Source of the DNA: Poriferisodalis sp026713105
GTDB taxonomy: Bacteria; Actinomycetota; Acidimicrobiia; Acidimicrobiales; Poriferisodalaceae
Assembly: GCA_965115995.1 (NCBI GenBank)
Contig: OZ220472.1
Span: 1-64,000 of the forward strand
Direction: 5' to 3'
Length of the DNA stretch: 64,000 nt
The notes under the pieces were generated by a model. The model was given only the letters and a program-made list of their open reading frames with translations. It had not been told where the DNA came from and did no database searches. The translations under genes and the position numbers were made by a program. Positions 34,275 to 42,820 of the stretch are shown here, in pieces. The stretch's first letter is position 1. Each line of letters begins with the position of its first letter.

Positions 34275-35342
34275 ATGAAACGACTACTGGCACTGTTCAT
34301 GGTGCTGGCGCTCGTTGCCGCAGCGTGCGGCGACGACGACTCGGGGGAGCCTGAGGCTCAACCCGACGAAGCGCCCGCCACCACGGCTGCGGCGCCGGAA
34401 CCCGACGACGAGATGATGCTCGACGAGCTCAACGTCGCCTACTTCCTCGAGTGGCCGACGGCCAACCAGGTGGCTCAGATCGAGCAGACCTACGACGAGG
34501 CGCTGGGTATGACGGTGAATTGGATTCCGTTTGCATCGGGCGGCGACATGGCTCAGGCGATGGAATCCGGAGACATCGACATCTCCTATTCCCAAGGGCT
34601 GACGCCGTTCGCAAACTTCGTGACCGGCGGCTCAGACCTGCTGCTGATCGGTGTTGCGGTGAGCTACGCCGATGCCGACAACTGCGTGGCGAATCCGGAC
34701 CTTGGGATCACTGCGGACAATGCAGCGGAGACCCTGGCGGGTCAGAAGATCTACACGCCGCTGGGCAACGTGACGCACTTCAAGCTGCTGAAGATGCTGG
34801 AGCATCTGGGCGTGGACACCTCCGCGGTCGAGCTGATCCAGTCTGAGGGCGGCCCCGCTGCGGTAGCGGCCCTGGATTCGGGTGAAGTGGCATTGGCGTG
34901 CGCATTCGGCGGCGCGGTGAACCAGATGATCGCCAACGGCGGCAACCTGGTGATGACGGGGTCCGAGCAGGAAGCGATCGGCATCCGCGTCTTCGACATC
35001 ATCTCCACCACCGGAGACTTCGCAGCCGACTATCCCGACATCCTGACGGGCTTCCTGCAGGTCACTGAGGACGCCAACCGGGCCTACAACAGCGACCGGG
35101 AGCCGTTCATCGGCGCCATTGCCGAGGCTGCGGGCATGGACCCCGCGCCGACCGTCGCCCTGCTGGACGCATTCTCGTTCCCCGAGAAGGACGCCCAGCT
35201 CTCTGAGGCGTGGCTCGGCGGCACCGTGCAGCAGGTGATGAAGGACCAGATGGACTTCTTCGTCGCACAAGGCGAGATCGATTCGGCGCTGCCCAGCTAC
35301 GACGACTTCGTCGACACGAGCTTCCTCGAGGCCGTCAACTGA
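34275..35342 (+). CDS. tauA: Taurine ABC transporter substrate-binding lipoprotein
   Basis: 355 residues. The signal peptide ends in lipobox LVAAAC (Cys16), followed by an acidic linker, so the protein is a lipid-anchored binding protein outside the membrane. The body (about 50-355) has the SsuA/TauA periplasmic-binding fold: VAYFLEWPTANQVAQIEQTYDEALG, IDISYSQGLTPFANFVTGG, KIYTPLGNVTHFKLLKMLEHLGVD and the late FSFPEKDAQLSEAWLGG. It captures taurine for TauBC. AGGGATCAG precedes the ATG, and tpa ends 34 bp upstream, so they are co-transcribed. Confidence 0.88.
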   Translation: MKRLLALFMVLALVAAACGDDDSGEPEAQPDEAPATTAAAPEPDDEMMLDELNVAYFLEWPTANQVAQIEQTYDEALGMTVNWIPFASGGDMAQAMESGDIDISYSQGLTPFANFVTGGSDLLLIGVAVSYADADNCVANPDLGITADNAAETLAGQKIYTPLGNVTHFKLLKMLEHLGVDTSAVELIQSEGGPAAVAALDSGEVALACAFGGAVNQMIANGGNLVMTGSEQEAIGIRVFDIISTTGDFAADYPDILTGFLQVTEDANRAYNSDREPFIGAIAEAAGMDPAPTVALLDAFSFPEKDAQLSEAWLGGTVQQVMKDQMDFFVAQGEIDSALPSYDDFVDTSFLEAVN

Positions 35343-35353
35343 GCCGGTGGCTG

Positions 35354-35391
35354 GTGGACGGGCGCCTGTCCTTCCCTGGGCGCCCGTCCAC
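35354..35391 (+). terminator. Hairpin between tauA and tauB, probable attenuator
   Basis: GTGGACGGGCGCC (35354-35366) pairs perfectly with 35379-35391 around a 12-nt loop. There is no T-tract. It probably stabilises or partly ends the tpa-tauA transcript, so that binding protein exceeds the membrane parts. Confidence 0.6.
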
Positions 35392-35457
35392 GGCCGGATG
35401 GTTGAACATCATGAAATGACGATCGTCACCATCGAACAGCAGGCTTGAGGGCATCCC

Positions 35458-36831
35458 ATGGACTCAGTAGTCGACGCACTAGCGGACATCTACGACGGCA
35501 TCACCTACGTGGTGGCACGGGGCGCCTACTGGCTGTCGGTGGTGTTCTTGTTCGTCGCCGCCATCGGCGTTGCAGCCATGGTGGTTGACCTGCTCGTCAC
35601 CCCGACACGCCGGTTCAAGGCCGCGCAACGTGCCGCGCACCCCACCGATGGGGTGATCTTCATCGGGCAGCTCATGGCCGGCGCGGCGTTGGCCGGCGGC
35701 ATCGTGCTGTGCTTCCGTGACACCGCGTCGCCCTGGCAGCCGGCTGCGGCCCTGGTCGGCGGGGCCGCCCTGTTGTTGCTGCTGGTGCTGTTCCGCCGAG
35801 TCGACGAGGCCCGTCAGGCTTCGACGGTTCGATACCTGTGGCTGTCGCTCGCTGCGAGCTCGGCCATTGCGGTCGTGCTGGCCTACATGCAGATCGAGGA
35901 CACGTCGATCGCGTATTTGGGTCTGCTTGCGACAGCGTGCCTCATGGCTCGCGCATGGCTGCTGCTGGCCCGCCCCGAGGTGCGCTTCGATCCATCCGAT
36001 GTCGAAGCGACCCAGGAGTCCCGCACCGAGACCCCGCTGATCGTGGAGAGCCTCGGGATGACTTACGAGCTTCCCGACGGCGAGACCGTCGAGGCGCTCA
36101 GGGACGTCTCGTTCACGCTGGAACCAGGTCGTTTGCTCACGCTGCTGGGTCCGTCGGGATGCGGCAAGACCACGCTGCTCAACATCATTGCGGGCTTTCT
36201 GGCACCCACCTCGGGAGAGGTCAAGCTCGGGGCCACGCCGATTACCGGCCCGGGCCAAGACCGCGGCATGGTGTTCCAGCAGGGGGCGCTGTTCGAATGG
36301 CTGAGCGTCAACGACAACGTCGGCTTCGGCGCCCGGATGAACGGCCGGTCCCGCCCCGCCTCGCGTGAGGCGGTTCAGGAGCTGCTGCGCATCGTTGGCC
36401 TGTCCGAATTCGGCGAAAAGGCCGTCTACGAGCTGTCGGGCGGGATGCAGCAACGGGTGGCATTGGCCCGATGCCTGGCCAACGACCCGACGATCATCTT
36501 GATGGACGAGCCGCTGGGGGCCCTCGACGCGCTCACCCGCGAGAAGATGCAGGGCCTGGTGCTCAACCTGTGGAACCAGACGGGCAAGACGATCGTGCTG
36601 GTGACCCACAGCGTTGAAGAGGCCTTGTACCTGGGCGACCAGTTATTTGTCATGGCGCCCCGTCCGGGCCGGATCGAGCGGGTCTACGACCTGCCGTTCG
36701 CCCGCCAGGCGCTCGACGCCGATGCCCGTGAGCTGAAGGCGTCGCCGGAGTTCATCGAGGCACGGGAAGAGATCCTCTCTCTCATCTGGGAGATGGAAGA
36801 ACAGATCATGGGCACCGGGGAGGCAAGCTGA
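35458..36831 (+). CDS. tauB: Taurine ABC transporter ATPase with an extra N-terminal membrane domain
   Basis: 457 residues, against about 255 for ordinary TauB. The first about 190 residues hold about five membrane helices (about 20-45, 67-88, 92-112, 123-142, 148-170). The ATPase follows (about 195-457): Walker A GPSGCGKTT, Q-loop VFQQGALFEWLSVNDNV, signature LSGGMQQRVALARCL, Walker B ILMDEPLGALDALTRE and H-loop VTHSVEEAL, all of TauB/SsuB type. The ribosome site GAGGGC lies before ATG 35458, and the frame is continuous. It overlaps tauC by one base (TGATG). The role of the membrane part is unknown; it could anchor the ATPase to TauC. Confidence 0.87.
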   Translation: MDSVVDALADIYDGITYVVARGAYWLSVVFLFVAAIGVAAMVVDLLVTPTRRFKAAQRAAHPTDGVIFIGQLMAGAALAGGIVLCFRDTASPWQPAAALVGGAALLLLLVLFRRVDEARQASTVRYLWLSLAASSAIAVVLAYMQIEDTSIAYLGLLATACLMARAWLLLARPEVRFDPSDVEATQESRTETPLIVESLGMTYELPDGETVEALRDVSFTLEPGRLLTLLGPSGCGKTTLLNIIAGFLAPTSGEVKLGATPITGPGQDRGMVFQQGALFEWLSVNDNVGFGARMNGRSRPASREAVQELLRIVGLSEFGEKAVYELSGGMQQRVALARCLANDPTIILMDEPLGALDALTREKMQGLVLNLWNQTGKTIVLVTHSVEEALYLGDQLFVMAPRPGRIERVYDLPFARQALDADARELKASPEFIEAREEILSLIWEMEEQIMGTGEAS

Positions 36832-37892
36832 TGGCTGAGGGTCCCGGCGGGCACGCACTTAAGGACAACATCGAACAGCAGAACAGGCTCGTGAACTGGC
36901 CCTTCAACTGGCTGTTCACTCGGCGCAGCCAGAGCACTCGCAAGACGGTCACCTTCGGCGACGCTGCCGAGGTGAGCGGCGCGTTTCGGTGGACCGTCGT
37001 CAGCCTCATCGTCTTCTTGGCGCTCTGGTTCGTCGCAACGACGGTGTGGGGGCTTCCGAAGGAGTGGTACGACCACGCCGACGACGTGCGGGCGGGTCTG
37101 TCCTCGCTAGAGAGCTACGGCCAGCGAGACCTGCTGCGCGACTGCGACAACGCCGCTGACGAACCTTCGAAGTTCCCAGGGCTTCCTGCGTGCTCGTACA
37201 CGCAATGGCTGAGCGAGTCGACGCTTCCCAGCCCGGTGCAGGTGTGGGACGCCTCATGGGACTTCGCCCGCAACGGCTACAGCGGCTTCACCTTGTGGCA
37301 GCACCTGTGGCTGAGCTTCAGCCGCTTGGCCAAGGGACTGTTCTGGGGCGTGATGATCGGCGTGCCGATCGGGCTGGCGATGGGCCTGTCAAGCCGTTGG
37401 CGGGGCATCTTCGACCCGGTCGTGGAATTACTCCGACCCATCCCGCCGCTGGCGCTGATCCCGCTGTTCATCGTGTGGTTCGGCATCGGCGAGGAGGGAA
37501 AGGTCAACCTGCTGTTGTTCGCTGCCATCTGGATCATGGTCATCGCGGCCAGATCCGGCGTCCTGGCTGTCAACACCACGAAGGTTCACGCTGCCTACTC
37601 GCTCGGTGCGTCCAAGGCGCAGGTGCTGCGCCATGTGATCCTGCCCAACGCGCTGCCGGAGATATTCACCGGGCTGCGAGTGGCCATCGGGGTGTGCTGG
37701 GGCACCCTCGTCGCAGCCGAGCTGCTCGGCGCCAGTTCCGGGCTCGGGTTCACCATCTTCAAGGCCCGGCAGTTCTTCCTGCTCGACCTGATGCTGTCTG
37801 CCGTCATCCTCATCAGCATTTTGGGCGTCACCATGGACGTGGCCATGCGCCTGGCCGAGAAGCGGCTTATCCCCTGGCGAGGCAAGGGTTGA
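36831..37892 (+). CDS. tauC: Taurine ABC transporter permease with an enlarged first extracytoplasmic loop
   Basis: 353 residues, against about 270 usually. A cytoplasmic N-terminus (1-57) precedes the first helix (about 58-78), then about 60 polar residues with two cysteines (RDCDNAAD and LPACSYTQWL) that could form a disulfide outside. The conserved permease core (about 150-345) carries the EAA loop as AAYSLGASKAQVLRHVILPNALPEIFTGLRVAIG. It forms the membrane channel for taurine with TauB. TGATG overlap with tauB and TTGA overlap with pta show one operon. Confidence 0.9.
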   Translation: MAEGPGGHALKDNIEQQNRLVNWPFNWLFTRRSQSTRKTVTFGDAAEVSGAFRWTVVSLIVFLALWFVATTVWGLPKEWYDHADDVRAGLSSLESYGQRDLLRDCDNAADEPSKFPGLPACSYTQWLSESTLPSPVQVWDASWDFARNGYSGFTLWQHLWLSFSRLAKGLFWGVMIGVPIGLAMGLSSRWRGIFDPVVELLRPIPPLALIPLFIVWFGIGEEGKVNLLLFAAIWIMVIAARSGVLAVNTTKVHAAYSLGASKAQVLRHVILPNALPEIFTGLRVAIGVCWGTLVAAELLGASSGLGFTIFKARQFFLLDLMLSAVILISILGVTMDVAMRLAEKRLIPWRGKG

Positions 37893-38827
37893 CCACCGCA
37901 GCACCAGACGCGGGCCTAGCGCCCATTGTTGAGTCATGGCGGAGACGGGCGCGGGCATCGCAGATGCGAGTCGTGCTGGCCGACGGCACCGACGAACGGG
38001 CTAGGGCGGCGGCGCGGCTGATGGGCGAGGAGGGCCTGGTCGAACCGGTGCTGGTGGAGGATCCCGCCGGCGCTTGCTCGCCGGCGGTGCGAGCTCAGGC
38101 GGAGGCCTCGTCGTGGGCCGAGCGGATTGATCTGCGCGACCCGCTCCATGTCGCTGCGCTCATGGTGGCTGCGGGCGAAGCCGATGCATGCGTGGGGGGC
38201 GCAAGCCGGCCCACCGCCGATGTCGTGAGGGCAGCACTGTTCTGCATCGGCCCGGCGCCCGGCATCGACGCCATCAGCAGCTGCTTTCTGATGGTGCTGC
38301 CCGACGGAACCCCCATCACCTACGGCGACTGCGGCGTGATCCCCGAACCCGACGCCGATCAGCTCGCCTCCATCGCCATCTCCACCGCGGCCACCCACGA
38401 GCAGCTGGTGGGCGAGCCGGCCCGGGTCGCGATGCTGTCGTACTCCACCAAGGGCAGCGCTGAGGGTGCACGCGTGGAACGGGTGCGTTCGGCCACCGAG
38501 ATCGTGCGCGACCGGATGCCCGCGCTGGCCATCGACGGGGAGTTGCAGTTCGACGCCGCCTGCAATCAGCAGGTGGCCTCTGCCAAGGCTTCGGGCTCGG
38601 AGGTCGCCGGCCGAGCCAACGTATTCGTGTTCCCGGATCTCGACGCAGGCAACATCGCCTACAAGATCACCGAGCGGCTGGCCGGAGCGAGAGCGTACGG
38701 ACCGTTGCTGCAAGGAACCGCTCGTGTCATTCACGACGTGTCACGGGGTTGCGACACGGACGACATCGTCTCTGTCGCCGTGATTGCGGCCTGTCAGGCC
38801 GCTCAGGGCCCTGTCTCGAATCTCTAA
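37889..38827 (+). CDS. pta: Phosphate acetyltransferase
   Basis: 312 residues from TTG 37889, whose last two bases overlap the tauC stop (TTGA). It is close to the 320-330 residues of short Pta. Family motifs: MRVVLADGTDERARAAARLM, ADACVGGASRPTADVVRAAL, SYSTKGSAEGARVERVRSAT, DGELQFDAACNQQVA, and NVFVFPDLDAGNIAYKITERLAGARAYGPLLQG. It converts the acetyl phosphate made by Xsc to acetyl-CoA. A GTG further in would cut the conserved start, so TTG is preferred. Confidence 0.9.
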   Translation: MTTAAPDAGLAPIVESWRRRARASQMRVVLADGTDERARAAARLMGEEGLVEPVLVEDPAGACSPAVRAQAEASSWAERIDLRDPLHVAALMVAAGEADACVGGASRPTADVVRAALFCIGPAPGIDAISSCFLMVLPDGTPITYGDCGVIPEPDADQLASIAISTAATHEQLVGEPARVAMLSYSTKGSAEGARVERVRSATEIVRDRMPALAIDGELQFDAACNQQVASAKASGSEVAGRANVFVFPDLDAGNIAYKITERLAGARAYGPLLQGTARVIHDVSRGCDTDDIVSVAVIAACQAAQGPVSNL

Positions 38828-38900
38828 CGTTTTTGATACACCTGATAACTTCCGCGTCAATCAGCCCGGTCATCAGTGGGTCAGAGGAAAGCAGGGTGCA

Positions 38901-39521
38901 GTGGTCGCACGAAACGCGGAACCGTCGACGGCACGCCGGCCGCTGGACCGCGCCAGAGTGATCGCAACGGCAGCCGATATCGCCGACACCCACGGACTCA
39001 GCAACATGACCCTGACCCGGGTCGCAGACGAACTCGGAGTCCGTCAGCCGGCCCTGTACCGCCATATCCGCGGCTATGACGATCTGCTCCGCAGTCTCAG
39101 TCTGCGGGGTCGGGAAGTACTGGCTCAGCGGCTGAGCGATGCCGCTGTCGGCCTGTCCGGCGACGACTCGGTGGCTGCAGTGGGCCACGCCTGGCGGGCC
39201 ATGGTTCGAGACCATCCAGGCATCTACGCCGCCACCGATCGCTACCCGTGCGCTGGAGATGCTGAGCTGGAAGCCGCAGTGGAGCGAGTGCTGGCCGTGC
39301 TGGGACAGACCCTTCGGGGCTATGACCTCAGCGACGAGGACCGGGTGCACGCGGCGCGCACCATGCGCAGTGCGTTCCACGGGTTCAGCCATCTCGAGGC
39401 GGGCGACGGTCATCCGCTTCCCCACGACCCTGAGGACACCTTCGAGCACATGGTGCAACTGCTGTGCGCAGGAATACAGCGGCTCTCGCGTGGCTCCGGG
39501 GTCTCGGGGTCATCCGGCTAG
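38901..39521 (+). CDS. TetR-family transcriptional regulator
   Basis: 206 residues. The N-terminal TetR helix-turn-helix (about 20-66) is RVIATAADIADTHGLSNMTL followed by TRVADELGVRQPALYRHIRG. The C-terminal ligand domain has the WHG-type helix FHGFSHLEAGDG. It sits between pta and xsc, so it is a likely local regulator of the taurine genes; known taurine regulators are often of other families (TauR of the MocR type). GTG 38901 was chosen because the DNA-binding domain begins soon after; longer in-frame starts run back into pta. Confidence 0.85.
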   Translation: MVARNAEPSTARRPLDRARVIATAADIADTHGLSNMTLTRVADELGVRQPALYRHIRGYDDLLRSLSLRGREVLAQRLSDAAVGLSGDDSVAAVGHAWRAMVRDHPGIYAATDRYPCAGDAELEAAVERVLAVLGQTLRGYDLSDEDRVHAARTMRSAFHGFSHLEAGDGHPLPHDPEDTFEHMVQLLCAGIQRLSRGSGVSGSSG

Positions 39522-39559
39522 GAGTCTTGATTCGTAGTTCAATACCTTCCTCTATCTGT

Positions 39560-39565
39560 TATAAG
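39560..39565 (+). promoter_or_regulatory. -10 box of xsc
   Basis: TATAAG about 64 nt before ATG 39629, in an unusually AT-rich stretch (39521-39572) for this genome. TTCAAT at 39538 is a possible weak -35 (16-nt spacing). AATACCTT at 39541-39548 and CTCTAAC at 39566-39572 recur upstream of tpa. Confidence 0.4.
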
Positions 39566-39628
39566 CTCTAACCCGACGGCGGGGTGGGCGTCGGTCAAGC
39601 GGGATCTCGTTCGACAGAGGGGGAAGAC

Positions 39629-41395
39629 ATGACTCGCATGACTCCCAGCGAAGCATTCGTGGAGACGATGGTCGCCCATGGGGTAGACACCATCTTCGGC
39701 ATCATGGGCAGCGCGTTCATGGACGCCATGGACATCTTCGAGCCGGCCGGCATCGAGCTGGTACCGGTCGTGCACGAGCAGGGCGCTGCCCACATGGCAG
39801 ACGGCTTCAGCCGCGTCAGCGGCCGCCACGGCGTGGTGATCGGCCAGAACGGGCCGGGCATCTCGAATTGCGTGACGGCCATCGCCGCCGCGTACTGGGC
39901 GCACAGCCCGGTGGTCGTCGTGACTCCTGAGACGGGAACCATGGGCATCGGACTGGGGGGCTTCCAAGAAGCCAACCAGCTTCCGATGTTCGAGGAGTTC
40001 ACCAAGTACCAGGGCCACGTCAACAACGAGCACCGCATGGCGGAGCTGACCGGCCGCTGCTTCGATCGGGCCCTGACGGAGATGGGACCGACGCAGCTCA
40101 ACATTCCCCGTGATCGCTTCTATGGCGACATCGACGTCACCATCCCGACGCCGCAGCGGGTGGATCGAGGCCCGGGCGGCGAGCGCACCCTGAACGAGGC
40201 CGCCGAGCTCCTGGCCGGCGCCGAGTTCCCGGTGATGATTTCCGGCGGCGGCGTGGTGATGGGCGACGCCATGGCCGAGACGGTCGCGCTGGCGGAGCGA
40301 CTCGGCTGCCCGGTCGTGAACAGCTACCTCCACAATGACTCATTCCCTGCGTCGCATCCGCTGTGGTGCGGACCGCTCGGCTACCAGGGCTCCAAGGCGG
40401 CTATGCGGCTGATCTCCCGGGCCGATGTGGTGCTGGCGCTCGGAACCCGGCTTGGCCCCTTCGGCACCCTGCCCCAGCACGACTTGGACTATTGGCCGAC
40501 CGATGCGAAGATCATTCAGGTCGACGCCGATGCCACGATGCTCGGCCTGGTCAAGCGCATCGATGTGGGCATTTGCGGCGACGCCGGGGCGGCAGCCGTC
40601 GCCCTCACACGGCGGCTGGCCGATCGAGAGCTGGCGTGCGATGCCACGCGGGCACAGCGGGCCGCCGAGATTGCGGCAGACAAGGCCGACTGGGAAGCCG
40701 AGCTCGACGCCTGGATCCACGAGACCGACGACTTCAGCGTCGACATGATCAAGCAGGCGGCCGAGGAGACCGACAACTGGATGCACCCCCGCCAGGTGCT
40801 GCGCGAGCTCGAGCGGGCCATGCCCGAACGGGTCATGGTTTCCACCGACATCGGCAACATCAACTCGGTCTCCAACAGCTACCTGCGGTTCGAGGAACCC
40901 CGGTCGTTCTTTGCCGCGATGAGCTGGGGCAACTGCGGCTACGCGCTGCCCACGATGATCGGCGCCAAGAAGGCAGCGCCCGACCGGCCCGCGGTTGCGT
41001 ACGCAGGCGACGGAGCGTGGGCCATGAGCATGGTGGAAGTCCTGACGGCAGTGCGCCACAACATCCCTGTGACCGCCGTGGTGTTTCACAACCGCCAGTG
41101 GGGCGCAGAGAAGAAGAACCAGGTCGACTTCTACGGCCGCCGGTTCGTTGCCGGCGAGCTCGACGGCGGCGAGGACTGGTCCGAAGTGGCGACAGCCATG
41201 GGTGCCGACGGGGTGCGGGTCAACCAGCTCGAGGACGTCGGCCCGGCACTGGAATCAGCGATCGACGCCCAGATGAACGGCGGGCGCACCACCGTCATCG
41301 AGGCCATGTGCACCATGGAGCTGGGCGACCCATTCCGCAAGGACGCCCTCAAACGACCGATCCGCTTCCTCGACAAGTACAACGAATACACCTGA
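39629..41395 (+). CDS. xsc: Sulfoacetaldehyde acetyltransferase
   Basis: 588 residues, ThDP-dependent. The N-terminal PYR domain has the catalytic Glu in VVHEQGAAHMADGFSR. The central domain is about 190-360. The C-terminal PP domain carries the ThDP motif YAGDGAWAMSMVEVLTAVRHN and then NRQWGAEKKNQVDFYGRRF, a signature of Xsc. It cleaves sulfoacetaldehyde with phosphate to acetyl phosphate and sulfite. GGGGGAAG precedes ATG 39629; an upstream in-frame ATG (39584) has no ribosome site. No sulfite exporter or sulfite dehydrogenase is in the window. Confidence 0.94.
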   Translation: MTRMTPSEAFVETMVAHGVDTIFGIMGSAFMDAMDIFEPAGIELVPVVHEQGAAHMADGFSRVSGRHGVVIGQNGPGISNCVTAIAAAYWAHSPVVVVTPETGTMGIGLGGFQEANQLPMFEEFTKYQGHVNNEHRMAELTGRCFDRALTEMGPTQLNIPRDRFYGDIDVTIPTPQRVDRGPGGERTLNEAAELLAGAEFPVMISGGGVVMGDAMAETVALAERLGCPVVNSYLHNDSFPASHPLWCGPLGYQGSKAAMRLISRADVVLALGTRLGPFGTLPQHDLDYWPTDAKIIQVDADATMLGLVKRIDVGICGDAGAAAVALTRRLADRELACDATRAQRAAEIAADKADWEAELDAWIHETDDFSVDMIKQAAEETDNWMHPRQVLRELERAMPERVMVSTDIGNINSVSNSYLRFEEPRSFFAAMSWGNCGYALPTMIGAKKAAPDRPAVAYAGDGAWAMSMVEVLTAVRHNIPVTAVVFHNRQWGAEKKNQVDFYGRRFVAGELDGGEDWSEVATAMGADGVRVNQLEDVGPALESAIDAQMNGGRTTVIEAMCTMELGDPFRKDALKRPIRFLDKYNEYT

Positions 41396-41449
41396 TCCAG
41401 AACCGCCTCGAAGCCCTCGCCGGGCTCCCTGCCGCCCAGCCGCCGGAAA

Positions 41450-42565
41450 TCAGCCGTCGTTGCTGCCGGTGCTCACGAGATCGATGATCCCGATCGAGGG
41501 GCGGACGCCGAGTCTCAGCTGGGGGGCGTTACCGCGCTCGCGGCCCACGCCCGTTGATACATAAATCGGTGTCCCGTCCAGCTCCGCCAGTCCGCCTGCG
41601 GCGATGTGTCTCGGCACGTTCGACAGGGTCAGCGGCGGGCCGAAGATCGGCAACGAGACCTGCCCGCCGTGGGTGTGGCCGGCAACCAGCAAATCGACCG
41701 GCGTCGCCCGCACCAGCTCGATTGCGTCAGGCTTGTGCCCGAGGAGGATCCGCACCCCGGCCTGGCTGTCGCCGGCGAGCTGCCTCGCCATCCGCTGGGC
41801 CGCCGCGTCGTCGCCGAACAGCGTCGTGCCGCCGATGCTCACTGTGATTCCCCCAAGCTCGAACGTGTCGATTTCGTTGTCGAGCACCCTCGCGCCCGTG
41901 CCGCCAGTGATTTGGCGGAGACCCGCGACGGTGTCGGTGTTGCCGCTCACCAGGTACACGAGCGGCACCTCGTCAGCAATCCGCTCGATCAGCTGCGTGA
42001 ACTGCGGTGCCCGCTCGTCGAGCAATTCGGCATCGAACTGGTACAGGTCACCGGGCAGCAGCACGATGTCGGGCCCGAAGCCGAGCAGGCGTTCGGTCGC
42101 GTCGCGCTCGTAGTCGCCGATGGCGGTGGTCTGCAGGTCAGCCAGCACGCCGATCCGGATCGGTTCGTCGACGCCGTCGACTGCAAGCTCCACAGTGTCC
42201 ACCCTCAACCAGAAGGGCTCCACATAGGTCGCATAGAGGCCGACCGGCGCGGCAGCCAAGGCGATGACGCAGGCGGCGGTGACCGCCCATGGTCGCGGCC
42301 GGGCCCGAAGCAGCACGATGCCGCCGGCCAGCGGCACCCCGACGGTCCCCACGACATAGGCGACATGAATCAGTGTGAAACCGTCCACGCCGGTGATCGC
42401 CAGCCCCCCGACACCGAACACCATCGTGCCCACGAACCCCACACCCGCAGCCCGCCCGAGCACCCGCCCGCTGCGCAGCCCATCACGCAGCCACCGCACC
42501 GCCAAGAACCCCGACACGGCTCCCACCAGCACAGCGACCGCAACGCAGTAGTAGTTCAAGATCAT
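41450..42565 (-). CDS. Membrane-bound metallophosphoesterase (YkuE/YaeI-like)
   Basis: 371 residues from ATG 42565 (GTG 42574 would add three). Four membrane helices fill about residues 1-125. The calcineurin-like domain follows: IGVLADLQTTAIGDYE (first metal site, with Gln where the usual DxH has His), IVLLPGDLYQFD (GD), VYLVSGNTDTVAG (GN.D), and VDLLVAGHTHGGQVSLP (GHTH). The His-to-Gln change at the first site is unusual and may alter metal use. The substrate may be a phospholipid or lipid precursor such as UDP-diacylglucosamine. It is convergent with xsc. Confidence 0.87.
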   Translation of the reverse strand: MILNYYCVAVAVLVGAVSGFLAVRWLRDGLRSGRVLGRAAGVGFVGTMVFGVGGLAITGVDGFTLIHVAYVVGTVGVPLAGGIVLLRARPRPWAVTAACVIALAAAPVGLYATYVEPFWLRVDTVELAVDGVDEPIRIGVLADLQTTAIGDYERDATERLLGFGPDIVLLPGDLYQFDAELLDERAPQFTQLIERIADEVPLVYLVSGNTDTVAGLRQITGGTGARVLDNEIDTFELGGITVSIGGTTLFGDDAAAQRMARQLAGDSQAGVRILLGHKPDAIELVRATPVDLLVAGHTHGGQVSLPIFGPPLTLSNVPRHIAAGGLAELDGTPIYVSTGVGRERGNAPQLRLGVRPSIGIIDLVSTGSNDG

Positions 42566-42662
42566 CGGCTGCACGACCCCGAGTCAGCAGGGTGTCACAG
42601 ACTCGCCGTCCACCCAGGTCGGCAAGTCGACGTGCGAGCAGCCGCAGCCACGGGCCACGAGT

Positions 42663-42724
42663 CACCTGCCACGAGCAACCAGGCAGCAGCCACCTGCCAC
42701 GAGGCATCTGCCACCTGCCACGAG
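42663..42724. repeat. Three short direct repeats
   Basis: CACCTGCCACGAG occurs at 42663-42675, 42691-42703 and 42712-42724, with related pieces (GCCACGAG, GGCAGCAGC) in between. The 255 bp between the metallophosphoesterase and livF hold no gene; this cluster is the only structure I see. Confidence 0.6.
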
Positions 42725-42820
42725 CGACGGGCAGCAGCGAGAAACCGGGCTATTACAAGAATGACTTCGCTTTTGTTTCAGAGCCGCCAGAGATGCGCTT
42801 CCCGACGGCGCCTCAGCGGC

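Noticed and set aside
36058..36831. Separate shorter tauB starting at an internal ATG after the membrane helices
   Set aside because: The upstream part has a ribosome site, continuous frame and clear membrane helices, and no ribosome site precedes the internal ATG.
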